Shown here: piece after piece, positions 8,772-16,978 of the stretch
Numbering within the stretch: position 1 is the first letter of the stretch
Layout of the letters: every line of letters begins with the position of its first letter
Made by a program: the position numbers and the translations under genes
Assembly: GCF_003336665.1 (NCBI RefSeq)
Contig: NZ_QPIJ01000014.1
Location: 1-64,000 of the forward strand
Source of the DNA: Vreelandella rituensis
GTDB lineage: Bacteria; Pseudomonadota; Gammaproteobacteria; Pseudomonadales; Halomonadaceae
Reading direction: 5' to 3'
DNA length: 64,000 bases
The notes under the pieces: generated by a model
What the model was told of the DNA's origin: nothing
Database searches by the model: none
Seen by the model: the letters and a program-made list of their open reading frames with translations, nothing else

Positions 8772-9055
8772 CGCTTGGCAAATTTAACGATCTGATGCGC
8801 GGCGTTGCCTTCCACAATGTGAATGTCATAACCATGGTTGCCAATATTTCGTTGAGTGCTTTCCCTGACACGCTGTGCCGTGGTTTCGCGATAATTGCTT
8901 GGTAGTGATGGTGCAATATAGGGTGGGATCCGCTCCATAACAGAAATAATCTGTATGACGCTGTCTTCGTCGCCTAGTTTGCGTGCGACCTCGATTTTCT
9001 GCAGGACATTCGAATTGTCGTCGGCTGCAGTGGTGACCAGAATGTTCTTGTACAT
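8648..9055 (-). CDS. Universal stress protein UspA family
   Basis: This 135-residue protein starts MYKNILVTTAADDNS and has the UspA fold signature: a central VEGNAAHQIVKFAKRYNIDC, then VVSSNRPGF and the closing AECTVTVVR. In ATP-binding members the loop is G-x2-G-x9-G-S/T; here it reads SSNRPGFPDHFFMGST, with only part of the glycine pattern, so nucleotide binding is uncertain. The gene converges on and overlaps the DUF4236 frame by about 120 bases. The start at 9055 is preceded by GAGGGC. Confidence 0.8.
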   Translation of the reverse strand: MYKNILVTTAADDNSNVLQKIEVARKLGDEDSVIQIISVMERIPPYIAPSLPSNYRETTAQRVRESTQRNIGNHGYDIHIVEGNAAHQIVKFAKRYNIDCIVVSSNRPGFPDHFFMGSTALNVVRQAECTVTVVR

Positions 9056-9123
9056 GGGTTGTGCCCTCAGGTGGACTAGGCAGCGATGCAGTGTCTCCCA
9101 TCACGACACTCGTTCGTGTCGAG

Positions 9124-9150
9124 AAAGGCGGCCATCATTAAATAGCCGCC
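9124..9150 (-). terminator. Rho-independent terminator after nhaC
   Basis: Read on the minus strand, GGCGGC and GCCGCC form a stem with a 12-base loop and are followed by TTTCTC. It lies 27 bases beyond the nhaC stop codon. The stem is short, so strength is uncertain. Confidence 0.5.
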
Positions 9151-9176
9151 CCACATTCGCGTGCCTGGTTTGTTGT

Positions 9177-10637
9177 TTAGCGCCCTGCCTCGCTGAACTC
9201 GACTAGCGGCTGATTGTAGGTATTAATGTCGTTACGCTCGCCTTCACGCCAGATGAAGATATTGAACAGTCCGTACAGAATGGCAATGATGGGCGTGATG
9301 ATGGCGAGGAATGTCCAGCCCATGTAATCCCACGCGGAAACGTCCAGAACACCCATGAAATAGGCGCCTCCCAACCCCCAGGGCACCAGCGGCGAAGTGA
9401 CGGTGGCCGAGTCTTCACAGGTACGCGAACATACCGACGGCAAGATTTTCAGCTTGCGGTAGGCCGGTACGAACATCCGCCCTGGAATGATGATGGCAAT
9501 ATACTGGCTGGCTGAAAACAGGTTGGTTGCCAGCGATGCAAAGACGTGGGTGACAATCAGCCCGCGTGAATTGCTCACCAGTTTGCCCATTTTCTCCAAT
9601 ATCACCTCGAGCATACGGGTTTTCTCCAGTAGGCCACCGAGACTCAAGCCGATGAAACCGAGTGAAATGGTCCACATCATCTCTTGCAGACCACCACGGC
9701 TGAGCAGGCTGTCCACCGCTTCAACACCGGTTTCTGACACATAGCCGTAATTCATGTAGTTCATCATGCTGCCCAGCGAAACGCCCTGAGTGGCCACGGC
9801 AAGTCCTGCCCCCAACAGGCTACCGATGACCATAACGGCCAGTGCATTAATGCGCCGATAGGCCAGAACGACCACCACCAGCGGTGGGATAAACGTTAGC
9901 AGACCGACGGAGAAATTCTCGCGGATGCCGTCCAGTAGTTCCGTGGTGCGAGAAATATCAGCCTCTCCGCCTTCAAATTGCATGCCGATGAAGAAGAACA
10001 GGATAACGGTAATGATCAGTGCGGGACCGGTGGTATAGAACATCGAACGGATATGGTCGAACAGGTTGGCTTCAGCCACGCCAGCTGCGAGGTTGGTGGA
10101 GTCCGACACCGGCGAAATCTTGTCACCAAAGATTGCACCTGAAATTATCGCGCCAGCGGTCATGGGCGGTGGAATATCCAGCCCGCCGCCGATACCGATA
10201 AAGGCAACGCCGAAAGTGGCGGCGGTGGTCCATGAGCTGCCTGTTACCAGTGACGCCACGGCGCACACGATCACGGCGGTGAACAGAAAGAAAGACGGGT
10301 TGATCAGCTGTAAGCCGTAATAGATTAGCGAGGGGATGGTGCCGGAAGCAATCCAGCTGGCCACCAGTACCCCGACCATCATCAGGATCAACATGGGCAG
10401 CATGGCAATCTCACAGCCATAGAGAATGCCCTTCTGGATATCCTGCCAACTGAAGCCAGAGACCAGTGCGATGATGGCACAGACGACGATGGCAAAGATC
10501 AGCGAGATATGGGTCACCCAATCTTCGCCGAGCAGAAAAATTTGCGCAAACATCATGAAGCATAGAAAGCCGATGCCAATGATGGCCCCTAGAAACGAGG
10601 GCCGTTTTTTTTCGTCATTCGTCGTTGTTGTTGACAT
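9177..10637 (-). CDS. nhaC: Na+/H+ antiporter, NhaC family
   Basis: The protein (486 residues from the ATG at 10637, GGAG site 7 bases upstream) is almost wholly hydrophobic with about 11-12 membrane helices. It carries NhaC-family motifs: VTGSSWTTAATFGVAFIGIG, GAIISGAIFGDKISPVSDST, and near the end SATVTSPLVPWGLGGAYFMG. The family exchanges Na+ for H+ across the inner membrane, and some members co-transport organic anions. It is the last gene of a leftward series that begins with an aminotransferase at 15914, 97 bases after the thiolase. It could support Na+ balance during uptake by the cluster or be independent; the gap leaves this open. Confidence 0.88.
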   Translation of the reverse strand: MSTTTTNDEKKRPSFLGAIIGIGFLCFMMFAQIFLLGEDWVTHISLIFAIVVCAIIALVSGFSWQDIQKGILYGCEIAMLPMLILMMVGVLVASWIASGTIPSLIYYGLQLINPSFFLFTAVIVCAVASLVTGSSWTTAATFGVAFIGIGGGLDIPPPMTAGAIISGAIFGDKISPVSDSTNLAAGVAEANLFDHIRSMFYTTGPALIITVILFFFIGMQFEGGEADISRTTELLDGIRENFSVGLLTFIPPLVVVVLAYRRINALAVMVIGSLLGAGLAVATQGVSLGSMMNYMNYGYVSETGVEAVDSLLSRGGLQEMMWTISLGFIGLSLGGLLEKTRMLEVILEKMGKLVSNSRGLIVTHVFASLATNLFSASQYIAIIIPGRMFVPAYRKLKILPSVCSRTCEDSATVTSPLVPWGLGGAYFMGVLDVSAWDYMGWTFLAIITPIIAILYGLFNIFIWREGERNDINTYNQPLVEFSEAGR

Positions 10638-10734
10638 TGTTGTTCTCCGCAAGGAGTTAGTGTTGCTTGCCGCCCTTAGTAAGCGGCGTCCAGGTGTCTT
10701 CTATCTGCAATACATCTTCGAGTAGGCTTGGCAG

Positions 10735-11925
10735 TTAACAGCGTTCCAGAATGATGGCGATTCCTTGCCCGCCGCCAATGCAGGCCGCTGCGCAGCCATA
10801 GCGCTGCTGGCGGGTCTCAAGAAGACGGGCAAGCGTACCGGCGAGGCGGATACCCGTTGCACCGAGCGGATGCCCCAGCGCCATGGCCCCGCCCCAGATA
10901 TTGACGTTAGCCGGGTCAATCACAAGCTCACCCATGGCATGTAACGGCACGGCGGCGAAGGCTTCGTTGATTTCCCACACCGCGATATCCTGTGGCGTTA
11001 ACTGCGACTGTTTGAGGACGCGCTGAATGGCGGCGGCGGCACCGGCGCCCATCTCCTCAGGCATGACGCCGCAGTCGGCGATGGCTACCACCCGCGCTAA
11101 TGGGCTCATGCCATGCTGGTGCAGGGCTTGTTCCGACATCAGCAGCGTGGCGGCAGCCCCAGAGGTCAGTGGGGAGCTATTGCCTGCGGTAACAACGCCG
11201 CCTTCCATAAATACGGGGTCAAGTCCCGCCAGGCGTTCGGCGCTGGTATCGGCGCGGATATTGCTGTCCTCGTTGACCAGCTCGCCAGCGGTGTTGTTCA
11301 GGGTCAGGCGCTCAGCATCAAAATGGCCTGCGGCGTCGGCTGCAGCGGCGCGTTGGTGGGAGCTCAGGGCAAGGGCATCCATGGACTCCCGTGAGATGCC
11401 GGACGCCTTGGCCAGCCGCTCGGCGGTCAGCCCCATGTTGAGCACCACATCCAGCGCCAGCCAGTCAGCTTTTTGCAGGATCGGTGGGCTGGTCAGCACG
11501 CCTTCCTTGAACAGTGCTGGTCCCATGGGCACACGGGTCATGTTTTCCACACCGCCTGCCATGCCAACATCGACGGCACCGGCCTGAATTTCCCGTGCGG
11601 TGTTGCGTAGCGCAGCAAGGCCAGAACCGCATTGCTGATCAATCTGGCGGGTAGCGCATGCCTGGCCATGGGGGCCTAAGTGCTTGGCAAGCCACAGGGG
11701 GTAGCGCCCACCGAAACTCCATTGCTCCTTGACTGGCAGGGCGCAGCCGATACTCAAATCTTCCACTGCCGCACCGTCGACGCCGCTGCGTGCCAGCAGG
11801 CCATCGATCACATTGGCCAGCAGGGCATCGCTGCGGGTGTCTGCCCAGCGGTCCACGTCGAGCTTGCGGGGATGCGCGCGACTGAAAGCGCTGCGCGCAT
11901 AGTCGGCGAGATAAACATCTCTCAT
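10735..11925 (-). CDS. Thiolase (acetyl-CoA acetyltransferase family)
   Basis: The 396-residue protein has all the thiolase II landmarks. The nucleophilic cysteine is C99 in DQQCGSGLAALRN. The NEAFA motif is EINEAFAAVPL, the His motif GGAMALGHPLGATG, and the second cysteine lies in ACIGGGQG. Thiolases cleave 3-oxoacyl-CoA with CoA, or condense acetyl-CoA units. Its start codon overlaps the stop of the M20 deacylase (ATGA), so it belongs to the operon with the CoA-transferase. That places it downstream of CoA activation of a 3-oxo acid, releasing acetyl-CoA. The exact acyl substrate cannot be read from sequence. Confidence 0.9.
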   Translation of the reverse strand: MRDVYLADYARSAFSRAHPRKLDVDRWADTRSDALLANVIDGLLARSGVDGAAVEDLSIGCALPVKEQWSFGGRYPLWLAKHLGPHGQACATRQIDQQCGSGLAALRNTAREIQAGAVDVGMAGGVENMTRVPMGPALFKEGVLTSPPILQKADWLALDVVLNMGLTAERLAKASGISRESMDALALSSHQRAAAADAAGHFDAERLTLNNTAGELVNEDSNIRADTSAERLAGLDPVFMEGGVVTAGNSSPLTSGAAATLLMSEQALHQHGMSPLARVVAIADCGVMPEEMGAGAAAAIQRVLKQSQLTPQDIAVWEINEAFAAVPLHAMGELVIDPANVNIWGGAMALGHPLGATGIRLAGTLARLLETRQQRYGCAAACIGGGQGIAIILERC

Positions 11926-13205
11926 TGTTTCGTCTCCTGGTGTTCGGCCATGCGCGCCCAGCGATGGATGAACAAGGCATAGGTGGTCAGTACGTGGTGG
12001 ATCGAGTCGATGTCAACGCACTCGTCCACTCCATGAATGCGCTGGGCGATCGGGCCGTAACAGGTACCGTTGATCTCACCGGAAACATGGAAGGCCCGTA
12101 AGTCGGTGGTGCAGGTGGAAATGTAGTGGGCAGGCGGCTCGCCCAGCAGCGCTTCATGGCATTCTGATAGCAACTGAATGCCGGGGGTGTTGAGATCGAC
12201 AACATGCCCTTCGGAACGAAAGCCGTGGAAGCTGACCTTAGGCGGTGGCGTGGCGTCATCAAGCTCGGCGTGGCGAGCCATCAGGGTATCGCGCACCCGC
12301 TGCATGGCGTCATCAGGCGACATGCCAGGGGGATAGCCAACACGCCCTTCGAGAATGGCGTGGGCAGGAACGCTGGAGGCCCAGTTGCCCGCATCCACTC
12401 GGCCAATGCTGAGGTTAAATGGATGGGGGTGGTCAACGTAAAGTGCAGGCCGGGGCAGGTTATTCATCTCTGCTTCCAGCGCTTTCAACGCTGGAAAATA
12501 TTGCTGCAGGGATTCAATCGCATTGCGCCCAGCGCTTGGGTCAAGCACATGGGCAGGAACGCCATCCAGGCGCATTCGAAACCACAAGACGCCCACTTGT
12601 CCGGCGTAGATCTGGGCGCCAAAAGGTTCCGGAATCAGTACGAAATCACCGCTGTAACCCTGATGGAGACAGGCCAGCGTGCCGTTGCCAGTGCATTCTT
12701 CCTCGATGACGGTTTGCAGCGTGAGCGGGAAGTTGATCTCGACCCCCGCCTGACGCACTGCCTTGACCGCCATGACCATGGCGGCAATACCGGCTTTCAT
12801 ATCGCCGGCCCCGCGGCCATACAGCCAGCCGTCCTTTTGCCAGGGCTCCCAGGGTGGGCGTGTCCACATGTCGGTGGGTTCGGCGGGCACCACATCGAGA
12901 TGGCCGTTGAACACCAGATGCGGACCTTGCGCGCCGGGATTAAGGTTCGAGATGAGATTGTAACGGCCAGCGCTGGGCCACTCGGTGGGTGCCCGATGCG
13001 GGTGCTCGGCGAAGCCTGGGGCATCGAGTGGAACACGGGTCACCGGCAGGCCAAGGCGTTCAAGATGGCGCTCCATGGTTTCCAGCACCCCCTGCTCCTG
13101 TCCGAGCACGCTATAGCCGCGCACCAAGTCACTGGTGAGCTCCAGGGTGTCGTCCATCAAGGCTTCACAGCAGGCAACAATGCGTTTTTCGGTAGCGTCG
13201 AGCAT
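11922..13205 (-). CDS. M20-family deacylase (ArgE/DapE type), copy 1
   Basis: This 427-residue amidohydrolase has the M20 metal sites: FNGHLDVVPAEP (His, catalytic Asp), GRGAGDMKAG (bridging Asp), IEEECTGNG (catalytic and metal Glu), LIPEPFGAQIY and a late IHGVDECV (His). Family members remove acyl groups from N-acyl amino acids or cleave small amide bonds, using two zinc or cobalt ions in the cytoplasm. It overlaps the CoA-transferase stop by one base (TGATG) and the thiolase start by four, so translation is coupled. A close paralogue lies at 28495-29865. Pairing with an aminotransferase suggests it frees an amino group that is then transaminated (inference). Confidence 0.88.
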   Translation of the reverse strand: MLDATEKRIVACCEALMDDTLELTSDLVRGYSVLGQEQGVLETMERHLERLGLPVTRVPLDAPGFAEHPHRAPTEWPSAGRYNLISNLNPGAQGPHLVFNGHLDVVPAEPTDMWTRPPWEPWQKDGWLYGRGAGDMKAGIAAMVMAVKAVRQAGVEINFPLTLQTVIEEECTGNGTLACLHQGYSGDFVLIPEPFGAQIYAGQVGVLWFRMRLDGVPAHVLDPSAGRNAIESLQQYFPALKALEAEMNNLPRPALYVDHPHPFNLSIGRVDAGNWASSVPAHAILEGRVGYPPGMSPDDAMQRVRDTLMARHAELDDATPPPKVSFHGFRSEGHVVDLNTPGIQLLSECHEALLGEPPAHYISTCTTDLRAFHVSGEINGTCYGPIAQRIHGVDECVDIDSIHHVLTTYALFIHRWARMAEHQETKQ

Positions 13206-13858
13206 CAGAATCTCCCGAGCCGTGATTCATCAATCAATAGCGTGGCGTCAGTCGCCTCGCGCAGCGCCTCGACGCTCAACCCTTCAGCGATTTCCACGAC
13301 GTCAAGCCCTTCGGGGGTGACGTCCATCACCGCTTTTTCGGTGATAATGCGGGAAACACAGCGGCTGGCGGTCAGGGGTAGCTGGCAGCGGGAAAGAATT
13401 TTGGGGTTGCCGTGCTTGTCGTTGTGCGAACACAGCACCACTAGCCGCGCGACTTTCTGAGCAAGCTCCATGGCGCCGCCAATGCCGGGCGAGAACTTGC
13501 CGGGAATTTTCCAGTTGGCCAGGTTGCCTTGCTGGTCGACCTCGAAGGCACCCATAAAGGTGAGATCGACACGGCTGCGCCGGATCATGGCGAACGACGT
13601 GGCGCTGTCGAACACGCTGGCGCCAGCGCGGGTGGTAATGTAAGTACCGCCGGAGTCGATCATGTCGATATCCGGCTGTTCGCCGCTGTCTAGTAGGCGA
13701 CAGCCCAGCACGCCGTTTTCGGAATGCACCAACACATCCATATCGTCGGGCAGGTAGTGGAACAGCCGTGTGGGTAGCCCGATACCAAGATTGACGATTT
13801 GGCCATCGATGACTTCACGGGCGGCACGCGTCAACATGCGCTGCTGATCAGAGATCAT
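13205..13858 (-). CDS. 3-oxoacid CoA-transferase, subunit B
   Basis: Starting at the ATG at 13858 (217 residues), the protein has the beta-subunit signatures of family I CoA-transferases: VNLGIGLPTRL and the active-site loop VHSENGVLG, where the Glu forms the covalent CoA thioester intermediate. MGAFEVDQQGNLANWKIPG and RIITEKAVMDVTPEGL also match the family. It works with subunit A directly upstream; the two overlap by 11 bases. The pair moves CoA from succinyl-CoA or acetyl-CoA to a 3-oxo acid. The thiolase two genes downstream fits that order. Confidence 0.88.
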   Translation of the reverse strand: MISDQQRMLTRAAREVIDGQIVNLGIGLPTRLFHYLPDDMDVLVHSENGVLGCRLLDSGEQPDIDMIDSGGTYITTRAGASVFDSATSFAMIRRSRVDLTFMGAFEVDQQGNLANWKIPGKFSPGIGGAMELAQKVARLVVLCSHNDKHGNPKILSRCQLPLTASRCVSRIITEKAVMDVTPEGLDVVEIAEGLSVEALREATDATLLIDESRLGRF

Positions 13859-14549
13859 GAGGGCGGACTCCTTGCTGGCTTGAAGCGCGGTCGACCTGCA
13901 CCACTTGGCTGACAAAGGCGCAGGGGGTGTGAATGGCGTCGATGGGCAGATCGCCGGGTTCGTCGATGCGATAGGTTTGTGCAATCACCCGGTCGGCGGC
14001 CATGGCCATCAAGGGGTTGAAGTTACTTGCCGTGGCGCGATAGATCAGGTTGCCGTAGCGGTCGGCCCGCTCGGCGTGGACCAGCGCGACATCTGCCTGC
14101 AAGGCGGCTTCGATCCCCCAAGTCACCCCGTCCACGTCGATACTGCGGCGGGCCTCGGCGATCTCGGTGCCCTGGCCGATATCGGTCAGAAAGCCGCCGT
14201 GGCCAACGCCTGCGCAGCGGATCTTTTCCGCTAGCAGTCCCTGAGGATGGAAGCTCACTTTGAGGGTTCCGTTATTCATCGCCTCGATAGCAAAGCGATT
14301 CAGCCCGAGGTGAGATGTAATCAGATGGGTAACTCGGCCCGCTTCGATCAGCTTGCCAATACCGATACTCGGTTCGTTGGCATCGTTTTTGATCAGCGTC
14401 AGGTCGCGCTGGCCGCTGGCGAGCAGGGCGTCGAGCAACGCAAACGGCGTGCCCGGCGAACCAAAGCCGCCGACCATGATGGTGGCGCCATCAGGGATGT
14501 CAGCTATGGCTGCTTCAATGTCACATACTTTTTGGTTCAGTAGCGTCAT
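13848..14549 (-). CDS. 3-oxoacid CoA-transferase, subunit A
   Basis: The 233-residue alpha subunit contains the family glycine-rich segment IMVGGFGSPGTPFALLDAL and the later GFLTDIGQGTEIAEARRSI and YRATASNFNPLMAMAADRVI motifs. It precedes and overlaps subunit B. The start at 14549 follows the aminotransferase stop at 14565 by 15 bases, so it lies inside the operon. The pair resembles AtoDA/ScoAB-type enzymes; assigning acetoacetate as the substrate would be a guess. Confidence 0.88.
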   Translation of the reverse strand: MTLLNQKVCDIEAAIADIPDGATIMVGGFGSPGTPFALLDALLASGQRDLTLIKNDANEPSIGIGKLIEAGRVTHLITSHLGLNRFAIEAMNNGTLKVSFHPQGLLAEKIRCAGVGHGGFLTDIGQGTEIAEARRSIDVDGVTWGIEAALQADVALVHAERADRYGNLIYRATASNFNPLMAMAADRVIAQTYRIDEPGDLPIDAIHTPCAFVSQVVQVDRASSQQGVRPHDL

Positions 14550-14564
14550 GGCGTACGGTTCTCC

Positions 14565-15914
14565 CTAGACGATTGTGCGGGCGGCGGCCGGCGTGGAAAG
14601 CGCCTGCTCGAAACGCGCCATGGCGCGCTCCAAGCGTTCCAGCAAGGTCTCGATTTCATTGGCTTGAATGGTCAGCGGCGGGCAGACCAAAAAGTGATCG
14701 CCGGCTATACCATCCAGCGTGCGGCGTGGGTAGATCAGCAGACCTTCTTGCTTTGCCAGCGCAGTGATCTGAGCGAAACGGTTCTGCTCGGCAGGGAAGG
14801 GGCATCGTGAGGCGCTGTCCGCGACTAGCTCAACGCCCCATAAAAGGCCTGCGCCGCGAACATGGCCGATCCAGTCGTAGCGATCGGCCAGCGCACGAAG
14901 CCCGGCTTCCAGCTGCTCACCACGCTGACGGGTGTTTTCCAGCAGGTTGTCGCGCTGGATTGCCTTGATCACCGCAAGACCGGTGGCGCAGGCCAGGGGG
15001 TTGCCGGCATAGGTGTGACCGTGTTGGAAGCCACCGCTGGCCATCACGGACTCGACAATGTGGTTGCGGGCGAGCATGACGCCAATCGGGTAATAGCCAG
15101 CCCCCAGCCCCTTGGCGGTGACCAGAATGTCAGGCACCAATTGGTAATGTTGGCAGGCAAACCAGGTGCCTGTACGGCCCACGCCGGTGAGCACTTCATC
15201 GGCGATCAGCAGGCAACCGAATTCATCGCATAGGGTGCGAATTCCTTGCAGGTAGCGCTTGCCCAATAGCCGCGCACCGGTGCTGGCACCGCCTATCGGC
15301 TCTAGTACAAAGCCGATCAGTGATTCAGGCTCGGCGGCTTCCATGGCGGCACGAGTCTCTGCCAGTACACGGTCCACATGGGCGTCGTCATCGCTATCCT
15401 GATGGCGATAGAAATCTGGCCCCGACACCTTGATAGAGGCGTGGGTCATGCTAGTAAAAGGGGCTTCCAGGGGCTGATAGCCGGTCATGCCCAGCGCCCC
15501 CATGGTGCTGCCGTGGTAAGAGGGGCGCAGCGAAATAAACCGCTGGCGCTGGGGCTGGCCCCGGGCAACAAAATACTGGCGTGCCAGTTTGAGGGCGGAT
15601 TCCACTGCCTCAGAACCGCTGGAGATGAAAAATACCTTGCCCAATTCAGCGTCAAACAGCTCGACCAGTTGATGGCCAAGCGCTAGGGCTGGGGCATTTT
15701 CAAACTGAGTACGGTAGGTGAAGGCTACCTTATCCATCTGGGCAAGCATGGCGTCACGGATATCTTGGCGGCCGTGGCCGAGGTTGCATGAGATGGCCCC
15801 GGAGCAGCCATCCAAATAATCCTTGCCCTGGGTATCCCAGATCATGACGCCATCAGCGTGGCTGACTTCCGGCAGGGCAGGACCGATCTGATAGAACAGC
15901 GGAGAGTCGGACAT
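14565..15914 (-). CDS. Class III aminotransferase (omega-amino acid type)
   Basis: The first gene of the leftward operon encodes a 449-residue PLP enzyme. Motifs are FISSGSEAVESALKLARQYF (cofactor phosphate), SYHGSTMGALGMTG, LIADEVLTGVGRTGTWFA (Asp binding the PLP nitrogen) and the Schiff-base lysine in DILVTAKGLGAGYYPIG. Class III enzymes often act on amino groups distant from the carboxylate (beta-alanine, GABA, putrescine, diaminobutyrate, taurine). I chose the ATG at 15914 over a TTG one codon upstream. It is divergent from a LysR gene with a dyad-bearing spacer. With the deacylase, CoA-transferase and thiolase downstream, it could turn a beta-amino acid into a 3-oxo acid; that role is inferred. 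Confidence 0.87.
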   Translation of the reverse strand: MSDSPLFYQIGPALPEVSHADGVMIWDTQGKDYLDGCSGAISCNLGHGRQDIRDAMLAQMDKVAFTYRTQFENAPALALGHQLVELFDAELGKVFFISSGSEAVESALKLARQYFVARGQPQRQRFISLRPSYHGSTMGALGMTGYQPLEAPFTSMTHASIKVSGPDFYRHQDSDDDAHVDRVLAETRAAMEAAEPESLIGFVLEPIGGASTGARLLGKRYLQGIRTLCDEFGCLLIADEVLTGVGRTGTWFACQHYQLVPDILVTAKGLGAGYYPIGVMLARNHIVESVMASGGFQHGHTYAGNPLACATGLAVIKAIQRDNLLENTRQRGEQLEAGLRALADRYDWIGHVRGAGLLWGVELVADSASRCPFPAEQNRFAQITALAKQEGLLIYPRRTLDGIAGDHFLVCPPLTIQANEIETLLERLERAMARFEQALSTPAAARTIV

Positions 15915-15993
15915 CAAGGTTTCCGTTTTTCGTTGTGGTAATAATCAGCGTCAACGTGAAAATAACGTTGCCTTTGCAGTCTAGGCAGCCCTG

Positions 15994-16015
15994 ATGATAT
16001 ATTTCAATATATGAT
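15994..16015. promoter_or_regulatory. A/T-rich dyad, candidate LysR operator
   Basis: The spacer between the divergent aminotransferase and LysR genes contains ATATATT and AATATAT separated by two bases (15997-16012), with a further matching AT/AT pair outside (15994-95 and 16014-15). Such dyads in divergent LysR promoters often bind the regulator. It lies 30-50 bases before the LysR start codon. Sequence pattern only. Confidence 0.4.
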
Positions 16016-16044
16016 TGTTTATCGATTTTCAATGAGTAAAAGTC

Positions 16045-16977
16045 ATGCCTGAAGTTACCATTAACTCCTTAAAAGCATTGGCAACGTTCAAAACGCTGTT
16101 TGAGGTAGGAAGTGCCTCAGGCACCGCACGGCTTTTAGGGATTACTCAATCAGGGGTTAGCCGCTCGCTGGCTCAGTTGGAAGAAAACCTGGGCATTCAG
16201 TTGTTTTTGCGTGAAAAGAACCGCCTGATTGCCACCCCGGAAGCGCGTGAACTGTATGACGAAATACTGCGTCTTATGGGCAATATTGAAGAGCTGCGCC
16301 ATAGTGTGCTGGCACTCAAGGAGTTTGGTACGTCACGGCTACGCATTGCGGCCATTCCAGGGCTGAGTTTTGGCTTTGTGCCGCGGCTGGTGGCGATGCT
16401 GCTGGCGGAAAATACCCATGTCAGTGTCAGTCTGGACATGATGTCCAGCCATGATGTGCAAATCGCAGTGGAGTCCAGCCACGCCGATATCGGCTTTATC
16501 ACCTTGCCAGCTACCTCGCCGCAGCTTTTTACCGAGACGCTGTTGACTACCGATGCCGTGTGCTTGGTGCCGGAAGCGAATCTGCTTTCCGAACGTCAGG
16601 TCGTCGATGTCAAGGAGCTGCGCGATCAGCATCTGGTAATCAGTAACCAGCCGAGTATCAGCACCAATCCCCTGCTGGAGCTGGTGACGGCTCATGGCGT
16701 TAGAATCGCCGGCAAGACCGAAGCGAATGTCGGAACAATTACTTCTCTGGTGGCGAACGAAGTGGGCATCGCCGTGATCAACCCGATCACGGCTGAAGAC
16801 CAATTAACCCCTGAGGATAGGGTCAAGATACTGTCCTTTACACCGAGTATCTCATTCAGCTTTGGTTTGGTTTATCGCGCTGAGTGGCAGCAGTCCAAGG
16901 TGCTGGCATTTCTGCGTGACAGCGCCAAAACGCTGTTGGCGGATGGCTACGGTCTTGATCAAAAAATACAGCCGTGA
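16045..16977 (+). CDS. LysR-family transcriptional regulator
   Basis: The 310-residue protein starts with a winged helix-turn-helix at residues 8-66: FKTLFEVGSASGTARLLGIT, then QSGVSRSLAQLEENLGIQLF. The effector-binding LysR substrate domain follows from about 95. It is transcribed away from the aminotransferase/CoA-transferase/thiolase operon and most likely controls it. Its stop is one base from the end of the converging aminotransferase gene at 16979. The ribosome site is weak (GAGTAAAAG). The effector is unknown. Confidence 0.87.
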   Translation: MPEVTINSLKALATFKTLFEVGSASGTARLLGITQSGVSRSLAQLEENLGIQLFLREKNRLIATPEARELYDEILRLMGNIEELRHSVLALKEFGTSRLRIAAIPGLSFGFVPRLVAMLLAENTHVSVSLDMMSSHDVQIAVESSHADIGFITLPATSPQLFTETLLTTDAVCLVPEANLLSERQVVDVKELRDQHLVISNQPSISTNPLLELVTAHGVRIAGKTEANVGTITSLVANEVGIAVINPITAEDQLTPEDRVKILSFTPSISFSFGLVYRAEWQQSKVLAFLRDSAKTLLADGYGLDQKIQP

Positions 16978-16978
16978 T

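Noticed and set aside
12204-13460. 418-codon plus-strand open frame opposite the M20 deacylase and CoA-transferase genes
   Set aside because: It is antisense to two genes with clear family motifs and overlapping operon structure, has no ribosome site and no recognisable domain; high GC makes long antisense frames common.
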